This document shows positions 28,691 to 43,189 of a stretch of DNA of 64,000 nucleotides, piece after piece (within the stretch, counting starts at the first letter, position 1; each line of letters starts with the position of its first letter). The notes under the pieces are model-generated. The model did not search any database and was not told the DNA's origin. It saw only the letters and a program-made list of their open reading frames with translations. Both the position numbers and the translations under genes were made by a program. Source of the stretch: Ecdyonurus torrentis (taxonomy: Eukaryota; Arthropoda; Insecta; Ephemeroptera; Heptageniidae); contig OX439131.1 in NCBI GenBank assembly GCA_949318235.1, positions 11,790,125 through 11,854,124 on the forward strand. The letters run 5' to 3'.

Positions 28691-29504
28691 AAATGTACTG
28701 GACTACATTTGTGCTTTTAATTAAATAGTGAATGACAATATAAGGGAAATGTAATAATAGAATTGTAAAACAAATGAAAAAAAAAAGTTTGTTAAACTAA
28801 GCTACTAAACAGTAAATAAAAAAGTTAATAATAAATAGGAAAAAATTAAATTAAAAACAAGTTTAATAGAATTAAAAAGCATGATGAAAATAAATACTAT
28901 AATCACAAACATATATATTTTTTATATTATTAGCTCGGTCATTATGTATAAGGTTTTTGTATATATTTTAATTCAACTTAAATCTCTTTACGCAAGCAAA
29001 GCTAGTCTAAATATGATGCCTTCATTTAAACGTTAAGAACAGATATGTAAACACAAAATAAGATATATTCAGACCTCAGGACACATAAAAGTGGTGACAT
29101 AAATTTGGTGTAGATTCCAAATTTAGTTAAAATTAAGATATCTCTACATAGGTGTGTTTTCCCCTCTTTGTGTGTATATTATTTTTAAAACCCTTGACGT
29201 GATCTGGCTATTAAATATGACGTAATGAAGTCGGCAGAGTTAAAATAGAAGTAGCCCTTAAGGGACGTGGGACGTTTTTACTTGAACAGGTAAATGAAAA
29301 TTTTTAGTATTATATAAAATATAATAAAGTAAAGACTAAAAAAAAAAAAAAAAAAAAAAAAAAATATTAAAGTGAAAATGAAAACAAAGACTTTTTATAA
29401 AATTTAAATTTCCTTCTTGCGCATTGATGCTTTCATTTTCACTGGCAAGGGAGTTATAATACTGAAATCCAAGCCAAAATTTAACCGCTTTGGTGAAATA
29501 ATCA

Positions 29505-29508
<4 letters not shown>

Positions 29509-29594
<86 letters not shown>
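29509..29594. repeat. (CT)n microsatellite
   Basis: About 86 bases of CT in the right arm, with a poly(A) tract upstream at 29339-29363. The region 28.7-30.0 kb otherwise shows no gene. Confidence 0.95.
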
Positions 29595-29597
<3 letters not shown>

Positions 29598-30037
29598 GTA
29601 ATCTCACATTAAAGCATTAAGGAATCGTATTATACTCTCCACTCACTCATGTGTAAGGTTTCTGTTATAGCAAATGTTAAGAAAATCTTTACTATGATTA
29701 CTGTACGTACTGTACGGAGCTTTGCAATGGGTATTAACTTCACTGTCAGTCCAGTTTAAGTAATTTCATTTTACTCTCTTCAGATTTGAAATAAAACAAT
29801 AGAAAAAAAAGTCCTGCAGATGCTTTTTTTTTCTTACAGTAGATTAAAGTTAATATACCCTGGTAAATGAAATTCTTTAACATGACCTCAATGTTTCTGT
29901 TTTACCATTTATGTCCATCTTAATTATCATTCCTATATATACTGCGTCACAATTGTTGCATTAAATTATTGTATAGTGAAATGTTCTCTTTAAACGTACA
30001 TGTAACATTATTTAATGTGTTAAATTATATTACTGCA

Positions 30038-30100
30038 ATGTCCGAGCATATTTCTAAAACGTTTAATATTTTATGTCTAGGCAGCAGCAAAAACTTTCCA
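30038..30100 (-). repeat. Conserved arm block J, right copy
   Basis: Reverse-complement partner of 15165-15222, without an adjacent microsatellite. Confidence 0.65.
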
Positions 30101-30389
30101 GCTCTACCTTCAGATTTACGTTATTATAAGATTTGATATATTTGCAGTCTTTCAACATTTGACCTTTCTTACATCATAAAACATTTATATTTCTTTGCAT
30201 TGAATTATTAAATCTTACTTTCAAAGATATTAAAGAGAGAAATGAAATAACGTATTTTTTGTTATTATGTATTAATTGTTTACTTTGGATAGTTTTGTTA
30301 TCATTATAGTTACCAATTAAATAATATATTTATGACAGATAATGCTAGATTATAATTATAATGACAATACAAGCAGTATGTAGAACATC

Positions 30390-30515
30390 TAATGTCTGTT
30401 ATTAACTTGATGAGAAGTGAAGAGAATTAATTTAGTTACTAAAACTTTACTGTAATACCAAGTAATAACTACTTGTACTATATAAACCATACATGTGCAT
30501 TTGAATTCAATTTAT
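30390..30515 (-). repeat. Conserved arm block I, right copy
   Basis: Reverse-complement partner of 14075-14170. Confidence 0.55.
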
Positions 30516-30595
30516 GTTTTTTTTTTGCCCGATTTTACAACAATGACCAGGAAATAAAGTTACAATAATAAATCTATAACGAGTCTTGTAAGTTA

Positions 30596-30637
<42 letters not shown>

Positions 30638-31133
30638 GTATATTATATACTTAAGTAAAGTTTCTATGTTGAATCTGGTATTCAATTAGTTTAATATGAA
30701 GCTTTTGAAGCTGTTTCATGTATGCTTGAGGCATACCAGGGAAAATTGACTTGTCTTGTGCACGATTTGATTCCTGGTTTAATTTAACCTCTTTCTTCCC
30801 TTTTGCCTTTTCTTTGAATATCAGGGCACCATAATATTGTACGTCAAAAAAATTATTGCACTGTCAGTTCAAATCAAAATGTACGTATGTGTAATTATTG
30901 AGTTTTTTTATTCAATGATTTAATTTTCTCTATATTTTGCTTACATTATATATCTAATTTCATTACAATATTCTATAAAATATTTATCTACACATTTTGT
31001 CTGTAAATGGTACAAAATAATATAAAATATTATTTTTATTAAAGGTTAGTGACTATAGAAATCAAATTTAAATTCTATTGAAATAAAATAAAATACATTA
31101 AAATATCATAATTTTGTTTCATTATTTCTTTAA

Positions 31134-31444
31134 AGGCGTAGAACACCATGAACAAAAAAAGTTGTGTAATATCCTAAAAAAACTGAAAATCAACGTTGAT
31201 TTGACCGGAGTCATTGATTTCTAATTTATTTTCCATTTAAAAAAAAGGGTGCGAGCGGGCAATGACGCCACAACTCACTTATTTTACGCGCGTGAGGACC
31301 AGGCGAGCTGTGACGTCATTGCCCGCTCGCGCCATTTTGTGAATGGAAAATAAATTAGAAATCAATGACTCCAGCCAAATCAACGTTGATTTTCAGGTTT
31401 GTTAGGATATTATACATATTTTTTGTTCAAGGTGTTCTACGGCT
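31134..31444. mobile_element. 311-base fold-back MITE
   Basis: Nearly the whole element is a palindrome: ends AGGCGTAGAACACC / GGTGTTCTACGGCT, with inner arms that include gcgagcgggcaatgacg and its inverse, around a short loop near 31290. It is flanked by TTAA on the left and TTTA on the right, compatible with a piggyBac-type target site that lost one base identity. It has no coding capacity. The right-arm location has no left-arm counterpart, so insertion followed the duplication. Confidence 0.8.
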
Positions 31445-33039
31445 TTTATACGTAACACAACGCACATGTAAAAACTAATACAGTATAGTAATTGTTTCAT
31501 TACTATTTTTATGTGTATTATATACAGTATATTGTATAATTATGGAGATAATGAGAACTTTATGAATGTAAACTTGTATGAAATGCATATTTCTGGTTTA
31601 CTGAATACAAGTTAACTTTGGTTGTTGTATGCAGGTGCACTTGCAGTTACATGCACATGTTCAGTGTTGCTGCTCATTATTTCAAACATCACCAGCACAA
31701 AAATACTCTGTAAACACAACGCCCATTAATTTTTACTGGTTAAATTAAAATAAATGTTAGATTGAAATTTTATTTGAACTTTTTAAAACGATTTTTCCAT
31801 TAGAGTAATTAATGATAGAAACTATAGGTAACTTCTAGGTAATTATGCTATCAAACGAGGTAATTTTTTTATACATACATACATACTAATAACTCTATAA
31901 TTTTGAATGTGTGGGACTTAAAAGCATTAATAATTGTTATTATCTATTTAATGTATTTCATTAAAAAAAAGTATATTGATTGATATTTTACCACAAAAAG
32001 CTTTTTATACATCAAAGTATCAATTAGTTTTATTTTAAAATAATGATCAAATTTCAACTTTTTTGTACCATTTACAAATTATTTTAACAATATTAATCAA
32101 ATTTAGATTATTGGTTTTGAATAGTGAAACAAAATAAAATAGTAATATTATTTGTTCTGTATTTTAAATTAAGTAGAAAAGCAATTACATTTTATTACAA
32201 TATATTTAATAGTATGGTATTTAAATAACAGCTTAGTAAATGGTTCTATAACATGTTTGGTAGGATAAAAAAAGTGATTTTCTGGGCAAAAAAAAAACAA
32301 AACAAAAAAAAAAGTTGAAAAACATAAGAATATTTATGCATGTTACATTAAATTGTACACATTTTAGAAGTAGAAACAATAAATTTAAATCTTATTCTTT
32401 TTATTGATATTCTTCTTTTATTTATAAGAAATATTGTATATTCTGTTACTTACTTTCACATCATTAAAAAAAGAGGCAAAATAAAATATTCATGAAAGCT
32501 TATACGTACAGTATTACTAAATTTAATTAAAGTTAAGTGAAACCATGAAAATTTTATAATAATTGCTATTGATTTATACAAATTATTAATAAAAATTGAA
32601 CGCCTTTATTTTTTTTATTCATAACAACTTTTAATATATATATATGTAAAATGTATATTTATACTTTATAATTATATTAATGTATTATATTCAATTAGAA
32701 TAATTCTATAGATTATTTGGTATGCTATACGGCTGTTTTACAATACACTACCAAACCAAATGTGATTAATAAGTGATCAGTGGTTTATGATTAATATAGA
32801 AATAAATTAAGTTTCAATTTTCTTAAATTTTTATAATTTTCAAATTATTAATTATATAATAATTCAATGCGTGTAGTTGGCTATATATAATATTCATATT
32901 ATAGTGAACGTAATCAATAGTTGTGTAACCAGAAAAATAATTAATAAATATTTACGTATAAAGTTTTGAAAGCGTAAAACTTTATACAATAATTAATCTT
33001 CAAGACCGGCAAGTTGTGTATAAAACTTACAAATGAAAA

Positions 33040-33260
33040 CTATTCAGTGTGCTATTATTATGAGTTAAGAAAAATGTGGTAATAATGTGGATTATAAAGA
33101 AAGTTTGAAGCTTGTAGTATAAAAGTAGAAAAGACTCAGGTGGGAGATATGACAGCAATATGATGGATGTGAACAAGACGAGGGAATAAAATGAACTGCT
33201 ATTTTTCAATGTCCTCTGTCTCTATTAGCACACAACTTTCTATAGTACGTATAACAGCTT
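33040..33260 (-). repeat. Conserved arm block H, right copy
   Basis: Reverse-complement partner of 11850-12045, with the 65-base identical core at 33131-33195. Confidence 0.8.
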
Positions 33261-33913
33261 TTCTTTACTTTTCATGTTTTAGCAGCGTACTTTATACATC
33301 TCAATGTGACGTACTGTATGTGTAATCATGTGATGTTTACCACAACTTAAAGTAGCAGCTGTGGTAACTCGAATTAAGCTTTCATATAAACACCTTTTTT
33401 TTTTTTACTCAAATCTATATTTTTTGAAACGTTCTTTATACTTTTTTTTTATTCAACTGTTGTAAATCTATTTAAAAGTTAATGCATTATAATATTATAT
33501 ATGCTGTTGCTTTCTGTTTATATTAAAGCATTCATGTGAACTACATTCTATATTATAATATAGTTTGATATTTTATGAAGTTTAAAATAACTTTATTTAA
33601 AATTAGTTTTTTTTTTTGTCCTTTCATTTCTTTACCCATTTTCCTCAATATTTACTATGTATTTTTCAAAGAGAAAAAAAAGTCATGTTTTTATTTTGAA
33701 TGTTCTACGAAAGTACATGAGAAGAATTGATTATATATTTTTTTTCTTACAAAGTTCTTTCTGTCTCTGCCAATCGCAAGTCGCTTTGTACAGAAGCAAA
33801 TTAACTCAATGTATCGAGCCAAGCAAAAAATAATGTCAAACACCGTTCACTACTTTTTCCAGCATTGTAATTTAAAAGTTTGCCATGTGTTGCAAATAAA
33901 TTTGCTTTTCATG

Positions 33914-33951
<38 letters not shown>

Positions 33952-35264
33952 TGAAAAGTTCTGTTTATAACATTTTTTTTTTTTTACTAAGCTTTATAGT
34001 TAAGTTCAATATTATTTCAAACTTTGTACATAAAAAAGTGTCATTTGTACCCCAGATGCAATGCAATACTAAAACCTAAAACCATGGCTGGGTTTAAAAG
34101 ATATGAAAAATAATATTGTTTATTATGAATATTTAAATACTATATTTATTTTTTGAACAAAAGCCTTATTTTTGTTAGAAATATTGTTGTTTTTTCCTCT
34201 ATTTTTTTAATGATTTTTATCAATAAATCAATGTAATTTCAATTCTCTAAAAAGGCGTCATTTTGAAATTTTATTTCTTACTTTTTTTTTATATAATTTT
34301 TTTAGCTATTTTCTTTTTTAGTATTTACCGGAAGCGAATCTATGTGTTGGTATAAAATTACAAATGATGCATGAAGCTCATTGTACGCTATCTTATATTA
34401 TCTTGAGTTACATTGGTATATAAATAACATAGAGAAATAGAGCAAACAAAATTTGCACAGCACTGTGAATTTGATTTGTTATGGTGCATTGAACAGTAAA
34501 ATAATTCAATTCAATTTACTTTTTCTTCTGTCTTCAACTATTACCGGGATTTTAATTTATGTAAATGCATTCATCCGTATTATTATTATTATTAAATAGA
34601 TGGTATTTTGTAATTATTATTATTATTTTTAGAATGTAACTTGAATTTAACAAAAACAACATATTAAATAAATAGAGCATGGAAAATTTGCAAAGCACAG
34701 TATTTTGTATAAATTTAAGCTACAAAGAATTTTATTAATTGCGCATTTACCTCCACGATTTCAAGCTGCGTATAAGTTAGCTAGCATTTTTTTTAAATAC
34801 ATAGAACTGTGGTAAAAATTAATTATAAAATGCAAAGTTAAGTTTGAGAAAGCAAACTTTGTAGCAACTTTATGAAAACCTTTTCTGTTAAAACTTATTA
34901 TATAAGAAAAGAGGTGAGTTAGTTATCGTCTCTTTTGAACTTTTTATTCTCATTATCTTCTTCCAACGAACATCACACCTCATTATGTGTATGCAGTATA
35001 TTATAAAATAACATCTGCCATGTTTTAAAAAGTCAATGAATAAATTTTATATTAAATAGATGAGAACAAAACTTTCTTACATAATTAATATACTTAACTT
35101 TTTGTTATTATAATTTTCTTACTAACTATGTATATTTAAATTTAGGTGAGTTTATAGTATATTATACACATAATGAAGTTTTGAATATCTTTGATGATTT
35201 TTAGTAAGAATATAATACACAAAACTAATGATTATAAAATGAATTTTGGAAAGAGAAAGAGGGG

Positions 35265-35525
35265 GCTCCCGTATGTTCAAAAGAAAGAGGAAGCTTCATT
35301 ACGCCACACACAAAAAAAGCATCCTTCCTTACATTCTCCATTTCAAAATCTTGTACACACATGTTTATAAAGTAAAGCAAGATTAATTAATTTTATATAA
35401 CATAATATGTTGTTAAAGTATAATATTAGCATTATTTTTAGTTTACAATAGAAACTTAATACCTGACTCAAAATATTAGTTCATCATTATTCATTATTAT
35501 AACTGGGTGTGGTCTAAATGTATAT
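35265..35525 (-). repeat. Conserved arm block G, right copy
   Basis: Reverse-complement partner of 9060-9300. Confidence 0.6.
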
Positions 35526-37627
35526 CGTATTAAAAGAGAAAGACGGATTAATACCAAATATCATACAATATGTGTTTGAAATAAAAGTTCAATGATGTCA
35601 CAGTTTAGCATGGATATAAGATGATGAATTTATTAGAATAAAACTGAAAATTTAAAACGACATTGATTTTAAAGGTTTTAAAATTTTTCAGAATTTATCA
35701 TTTATATAAACAAGATTAAAAACATGGGATATAATATTATAAAAGATGGATATGTATTATATTTGCTAAACTATAATATATTATAACTTATAATTATAAT
35801 ATATAATTTATAAGTATGATATACTGAATTTATGAATAATATAAGATTTTTTTTTTCAAATTGTCAACAAAAATATATAATTCAGACTTTATTAAATTTT
35901 ATATAGGAAATATATATTTTAAACTATACTAACTTGAAAAAAAATTGCTGACATATAATATAACTAGATAAATTACATTTTTAAAGAAAATTGCGTTATT
36001 TTTCTATATTTTCTATTTTAAAAGCTTTTAGTATATATATAAAAAATAAATACTTACGTTGCATTTTATGCATATAAAAATGATTTATAATAAAATTTTT
36101 GAACGTAATATTTATGCATTAAATTTATAGGAAGTATGAACTGCAATTTAAGTTTAAAAAAAATGCTTTTAAAAAGATCTATACTTCTAGTCAATTATAA
36201 CAAATAAAATACTCATAAAATAAAGAGAAAAAATATACCGAGTGCTCACTAAAAACTTTAATAGTCACTTTGCTACATTGTTGTAGTTTACTGACATAAT
36301 AAATAAGTATTTTTATTAAAATACGCAAAAAAAAAAAGTAAATAAAATACAATTTTTATACTCTGCGCTATGTAGTCTAGCGTAGTGTACTTAAATAAAA
36401 ATATATAATAATGATGATGTGTTTAATATACATCAACAATGTAAAAATATATAACTTTAATACTTAACTATGTAATATATATTTTTATTATTATCATGTA
36501 TTTTTTATACATGGTATACTGTATAAAATAATTATATTGATTTAATATAAAAAATATATTGAATCAATTTTTCATAATAAAACCATAGTATTTTCTTCTC
36601 TTTTTTTTATATTACGTTTGTGTTTTGTTTTAGAGTTTGTTGTGTTATGTACATACGTGGTAACTCACGTTTCGGTAATAAAACATTACTTGCCTTGTAA
36701 TATTGCTTTTGCTGCAAATAAAAAAAAATAATGTTATAAGAAAAATGTAATTTAAAAATACAAGACAGAAACTTTATATATTTTTTTTTACAGATATTAT
36801 TATTTTTTTTTCAAAAAGTGTTCTTGAATTATATTTTATTATAAATAATGATGTAACAGTATATTATGATATCACATTTCTTCTTTTACGTTGAAAATTT
36901 TTTCTCTCGCAATACAAAATTTCTTACGTTTCAAGTTTTTTAAGAAATAAACCTTTAGAAGGATTTTTTCCAAGTGTATGTTATGTCTTTATGCTCCGGT
37001 TATTTCTAAATATATTGAGCATTATATGCAGCAACTTTCGAATGTATAAATCATATAAAAAAACAATGCAGGCGAGAAATAGGTTTGCAATAAAGAAAGA
37101 GAGCTATACTATGTCTGTATATGAAAATTTACATAAGATGTGAATGCATTAAATGCAGAATATGAGCCTTCTTCTTTTTGTGTGGTTAGAAAATTCTTTA
37201 GGTTTTTATTGCTTGTTACAAAGAAAATGTGATTCTAGATATTTTTGAATAAGTAAATTTTGAGTTATAGTGTTGACTAAATTTTTTTTACTCAACGTCA
37301 ATTTACATGAAACGCTTGCGATTTTTTCTGCACCGAAATGTAATCTAGCAAAGTGCTGTATGACAACTCAAGCGCAAATTTGCACGCGAATGTGTTTTAC
37401 ATGCTCTTCATAATTTCAAATGACATGCCAAATAAATAAAGTTAAGCATGACACTTTGTCAAATTTTGAGCCCGCTTTACGTCATATTTGTTGAAAGTGG
37501 CAATTTGTGTAGTAAAAGAGTGAAAGTTCACATACAAACATTTAAATATGCACTTGAAAACTATTAAATGTTTTCTTTCGGGAACTTATGTGAATATTCG
37601 ATTTATTAGATTCCACAGTAGATGGTA

Positions 37628-37812
37628 CAGTAGTCCATCTCCTATAGCGGGAATGTCAGATCGAATGCGCGCCATAATTCCGACTGGGTGAAGGTGACAG
37701 AACTAGAAGCCGTAATTTGAAGTAATGTTACGTGTAGTTCTGACAACTTCACCCAGTCGGAATTATGGCGCGCATTCGATCTGACATTCCCGCTATAGGA
37801 GATGGACTACTG
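37628..37812. mobile_element. 185-base MITE with perfect 66-base terminal inverted repeats, TA target site
   Basis: The left repeat at 37628-37693 starts CAGTAGTCCATCTCC; the right repeat at 37747-37812 is its exact reverse complement. Similarity continues imperfectly inward (gacagaacta / tagttctgaca). It is flanked on both sides by TA, as for Tc1/mariner/pogo-type elements whose ends often begin CAGT. The perfect arms imply recent activity. A transcript would fold into a long hairpin. Absent from the left arm. Confidence 0.85.
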
Positions 37813-38317
37813 TATAATTTACTGTGATTAGATTCCGTGTGCATTTTTAAATGTTCGCGAAGATAGCGCCTGCAGAAATTATTTGTATGCAACCAGTAGA
37901 ACAAATGTACCATGCGGTATGCCTACCATTCTAGGGGCTCTTCACTGCTGAAGGCTAATAGTAATAAAAGATGAGCTTGGTACCTCAACAATTTTTTCGT
38001 AACATTTAAGCTGTACAGTATAATATAAGAATATAAAGTATGATATGATGTTGTTTATAAGTAAAAACACGCAAGCTAGTGGCATGTTGAGATATTTAAT
38101 GGCTTTTTAATGAAACTGAGCCTTCAAAAAAAAAAAACATTTTATAAAAAATTCTCTTTCATTTCATGTTTGTGGGTTATTAAGTCGATTGATCCTACAG
38201 AATAATAAAAAATCATAATTCTAAAAAAAAAAAAAAAAAAAAAACATCAAATGATAAAAAGTCATAGAGTGTTTTTATTTGTAATTCATTTCCTGCAGAA
38301 CAAAAAATAATGATCAA

Positions 38318-38508
38318 AGGCTTTTTATTCCAAACACATACAAACTCTAGCATTTTTTTTACAAACGTTCATTTGACTTTGAAATGTTTATAATTGATGC
38401 TGTAATTAACTGACGTATAATTATCTTTTGTTCACCAAAAGGTTTTGTAGGATGTGTGTGGCTTTTAAAACATATCTCATTTATTTTTGAAATTTCAATT
38501 TATTTTTC

Positions 38509-38541
<33 letters not shown>

Positions 38542-38585
38542 AGCTCTCTCTCTCTCTCTAGCTCTCTCTCACTCTAGCTCTCTCA
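38318..38585 (-). repeat. Conserved arm block F, right copy
   Basis: Reverse-complement partner of 7115-7375, including the interrupted (CT)n at 38508-38583 with several tagctctc interruptions. Confidence 0.8.
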
Positions 38586-39929
38586 AAAATAAATGCACTA
38601 AAATGCATATATAAATATATAAGTTTTCTCAATTTTTTTTCATTATGATATTTATTTAATTATAATTATAGTCATAAAAAAACTAACAAAAGCAACGTCT
38701 TTTATTCAAGAGTATTTGAAACTAGAATATAATATATAGTTTGTAAAACTAAAAACGTGACAGTAATAATTTTAATAAAAAAAAGAAGAAGAAGAAAAAA
38801 AGCAGCTTGTAAAACAAAAAGCTTAATAACAGTATTATTGTGATATATTTTGCAATACTCTTCATCTAAGTTTTTTTATTTAAATTATAATATTATACGT
38901 ATAAGGTTAACTATGGATATTTTTTCACACATTAAATTTTAAATTAACTAATGCATTCTAGTAAAAAATAATATATTTATGTATGTTAGTAAAAAATTTA
39001 GTCACTTTGAATTAACTAGCTACAAAAATGGAAGACAAAAATAATGATCATTAGAAACATTCAATCTATTTCATTGTAACAAACCAACGAGGAATGTATA
39101 TGTTAAACTTTTTGTAAATTAGTAAGAAGAATTTAAGTATGGTAACTATAATGTATTTATCGGTATGTCACTATTTTCAGGATTTTTATTTTGAAAATAC
39201 TTTTTAATCATATTAGAGAGTTGAAATTTTGTATTAAGACAGTTTATACATTCTTTCTCATAAGCTAAAATTTCAAAGATAAAAAATAAGTGTAAATTTT
39301 TAAAATACAACAATGGGAGGGGGGGGGGGGGCAGGCCGATAATTTAAAAGATACTAGCCTTTAAATAGAGAACTCCTTTTTTCCTTCTTAAGAATTTATT
39401 TACCTACGATTACTCCCAAAAACAAATGCAATAAAATTACGTATTTGTATTTTGTTTTTAGTCGAGTATTTGTGCAGAAGCTTGTTTTTGTTTTTATATT
39501 TCGTACAAAGTCTTCAAGCACGACCCTAGAGACATCTCGTAAATCTTTCAGACTGAAGTTTTAATAAGACTTTAGAGGCTGGTGAAACTTTTGTTGTTAT
39601 AATAAATATTCTTGATCCATTTATTTTTAATGAATAGATTGCATATATGACTACACAAGACAAAATATTTCGTGAAGAAGTAGAAATGATTAAGTATTTA
39701 GCATAAAAAAGAAAAGAAATATGGAAGTAAAAAGTGCATCTATATACGTATATTGAACTATCAAGTTATCAAAATCTAAATAACTTTTCAATGGAAACGT
39801 TGGCTATGTTGGCTATGCTACATAAGTCCTATTTTAACTTATTTTTGTAGTACATGTATTTTTTGGAATTAAAGCTAAATTATGAAGTCCTTTGAAGTAT
39901 TTTTTTGTATACGACTTAAATGTCCTGAG

Positions 39930-40325
39930 CATACAACGTGCTTTGTAAAACAAGACTATAGAAAACACAAGTTATGACAAGTAAAGTTAAATAATAATGA
40001 GACCACAAAACTACATTTTCATTGGTACATGATATACAATAATACAGTGCTGAAATTTTAATGCCTAATACACGTTGCAAGAACAATATTACATACAGTA
40101 GACAATAAAAAGTAAGATACAAAATTGTGCCAAAGGGATGTCAGTCGTAAATTTTACTTCATACACCGAGGACTGATGGGCATTGTCATAGAAAATTTTA
40201 TGTCAACTTGTCTTTATTTTCTGGTAACGACAAATTTATAAAATAATATTGTCAGCAAAAGAGCAGTTAATTGTGAAGGGTGAAACTTTGTGCTGTATAG
40301 AAAGTCATAAAAAAAGTCACTAGCA
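39930..40325 (-). repeat. Ultraconserved arm block E, right copy
   Basis: Reverse-complement partner of 5285-5700; see that entry. Confidence 0.8.
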
Positions 40326-41064
40326 ATAAGACAATAAAAATAAAATGAAAAAAAAAAAATAAATAATAATAAAAATAAAAAAAGTCAAGTTTTTAAAAGA
40401 TGCTATACAAATTTGACTGTCTTTCATATTTACTATCAAAATAAGTACAAAAATGTCAATTGTTGAATAAATTAATCGGAATATAAAATACCATACAAAT
40501 AAATCAATAATGATAAACATATTTTCATTAAATAAATATTAGATTTTAAAAAAAGAAGCAAAGTTTGAAGCAATAAATACTAATTGATATTTTAAAATTT
40601 ATATCTTTATATTTTAAATAATTTAAGAATTTTATTAATAATTATGTTTAATATTTCAGTTTATATTGAAACTAAAATTTTGATTTAAATATTTTACAAA
40701 GTAAATAGCCTTCAGTTGGAAGTTTAATAAAGTTTGAAAATTAAGTCGTTCACTGAGTTTGTAATAGTTTTATTTAAACAGTTTCTTTGAGCTAACTTCT
40801 CCCTCTTGTATAAATACGTAGTTTATCTATCAATAATAAGCTCATGTTGCCATGAAATCATAATGCAACGTGTAAGTAAGTAATGACCAATCGGATCATT
40901 TTATTTAAAAACTTTTGTGAAGTAACAAACTTATGTGTTATTAAGACTGAAGCACTTGTGCAAAATATTTTATAAATTGTGTTAAAAAAAATGTTATACG
41001 TATGTTGTATGTGTGCTACTCAATGTTACTCTGAAAAGTAACTTGCAAAAGTAGATGGGGTATC

Positions 41065-41165
41065 TTACTGACACATTTTTCATCAAACTCTTCATCTCCC
41101 CCGTACCTCTTCTAATATACTTCACCGGCGGTAAAGAAGGGGAAACTTTTGACTGAAGCTAATTA
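41065..41165 (-). repeat. Conserved arm block D, right copy
   Basis: Reverse-complement partner of 4510-4625. Confidence 0.55.
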
Positions 41166-42129
41166 TACCATTTTATCCATTTGCTTATGTTGCAGAGTAA
41201 ACTTCAATAAAAAGATTTTTTTTTAATCGACTTGTGCACTTCTGCATTACTTTTATTATTATTATTTGTTATACACAAAGTAACAGCTTGAGTTTATTTA
41301 ATTTATTCTAAGTATACATATCGTAAGGAATTATCCTGAGACATCTACAGGAATTGCCTTTAATGTAAGTTTTTATTCCTATTCTTTTCCTTTGTTGTTC
41401 CAATTGTTTTTGTTTAATTCAATTGATATTTATTTAAGAAAACTCATACTTTTTGGTGTTGTTGTTTTTCCTTTCATTATATTGACATTTTTTATTATCA
41501 GTATAATTTATTTTCATTTTCATCAAATTATAATTTTCTTAAAACTTGTAAGCGTGTAGTAGTATAGAGCGCAGTATAGATAGTATAGTGGGATTTTTTT
41601 TACAAGGATTTTTACTCAAGAGAAGTAATATAAATTTATAACAGCATTTTTTTCCCCAAAAATTGTTGTGTTGTGTATTTATCATAAATTTAAATTATAA
41701 AATAAAATGTTGAAAGTAGGTCTCAAAGGATTTTTTTCACTAATGAAGACAAATAATGCACAATGTGGTAAAACAGCTCCGCTGGTAATTAGAGAAGGTA
41801 TAAAAAGTAAAACTTAAAATAATAATAATAATACCTCTTAACCTAAATATACTTAATTTTATAATGATGCAAGGTTATAATTAAGATAAAAAAAGTATAT
41901 TAATATATTATAAAGAAATAAATATAAGTATATAAAAATACAATAAAACCTAGTTATTCAAATAACGCTAAAGTTATTTAAAGTTATTATATTTTTCTTT
42001 AAAATTTAAATTTATTTTCTTTATTATATACAATTAAATATTAGCTCTTTATATTTGTAAGAGTATATTACTTTTTAAAAGCAATAACTGTTAATAAAAA
42101 TGTACTTTCAATATAAATTAAAGACAAAG

Positions 42130-42265
42130 TACACAATGTGATTGATAAAAATTTAATATCCCGATTCTTTCGTGTTTTGTCATGTGTAAATTGCTATTCA
42201 AACCTCTAAACATTGATTGGATTTGTTAGAGTTGTAACAAACGTTCAGATTGTATTGAGACTCAT
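42130..42265 (-). repeat. Conserved arm block C, right copy
   Basis: Reverse-complement partner of 3640-3765. Confidence 0.65.
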
Positions 42266-42534
42266 TCAATATCGTTCTCTTTGACAACATGTCTGTTTAT
42301 TTTTCCTTTTGTCTTTTACTTTTGTAACTAGTTTACGTCACACTTGTATTGTTCTAAATTTGTATTATTTTACTTCTACTTTTTCATTTATTGTTTCCAG
42401 TGCTACTAAGATTTTAGCATCACAGAAATGTGTGTATATATCTGTCATTGATTGTGTAAAAAAATATATATTGTTGTTTTATAATTATTATCGTATTTTA
42501 TGTAGAACAAAACTTTCTTCATTGAGAGGGGAAG

Positions 42535-42689
42535 GGTTGGTCACAAAGCAAAGAAGCACTCGCTGCGGAGGCAAAAACATCGATTTCCACGCACCAGCTC
42601 TGCTTACACTGTTTGCTCGCACTAATGTAATTTTGTCCTTTTTCTCGCCGCTAATGCACGCACTCAAGCTTTCTACATACTCGATCTAT

Positions 42690-42715
<26 letters not shown>
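42535..42715 (-). repeat. Conserved arm block B, right copy
   Basis: Reverse-complement partner of 2997-3235, with 61 identical bases at 42622-42682. A (CT)n tract at 42690-42714 corresponds to the GA-rich stretch at 3043-3062 of the left copy. Confidence 0.8.
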
Positions 42716-42720
<5 letters not shown>

Positions 42721-43189
42721 ATCTATATATCTCTCCCTGCTAGTAAATCACATTTCCGAAATTTTATGGAACATAGAAAACATGTATAGAAAAAATAATT
42801 TACAGCAATTGAGAGTTTTTATATATTTTTTATTTGATCTTTATTCTAAATAGAGAAATTTTGTTTTGGTATTTTCAGTCATAAATTTTTTTCAAATTAC
42901 ACAATTTTTCTGCTTCAATTCTTCTGAATTCTTGTTCTGTTTTTTTAGCCCTTACTGAAAGTAAAAAAATTATCCATTTTAATGTATAAAAATACACATA
43001 AATATATATAAAAAAAGATCATAACAGCTGTAAATAGTTTTTGCCTTATGTAAAAACAACAAAAGAGAGCACAAGTATGAGCCACAAAAACGTCAGTTGT
43101 TGGTGTAACTGCTATTTTGTTTTGTTTACATATGCAGCACATTGAAATTCATTAACGTGGGTCTCGTTTTTCTTATACGTCAGCCGTAA

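Noticed and set aside
29404..29620. Frames rich in RE or SL on opposite strands
   Set aside because: Both are readings of the same (CT)n array.
42309..42743. 144-residue frame, the longest in the window
   Set aside because: It runs over block B and its flank; the mirror copy has different frames, and the similarity is at nucleotide level on the non-matching strand.
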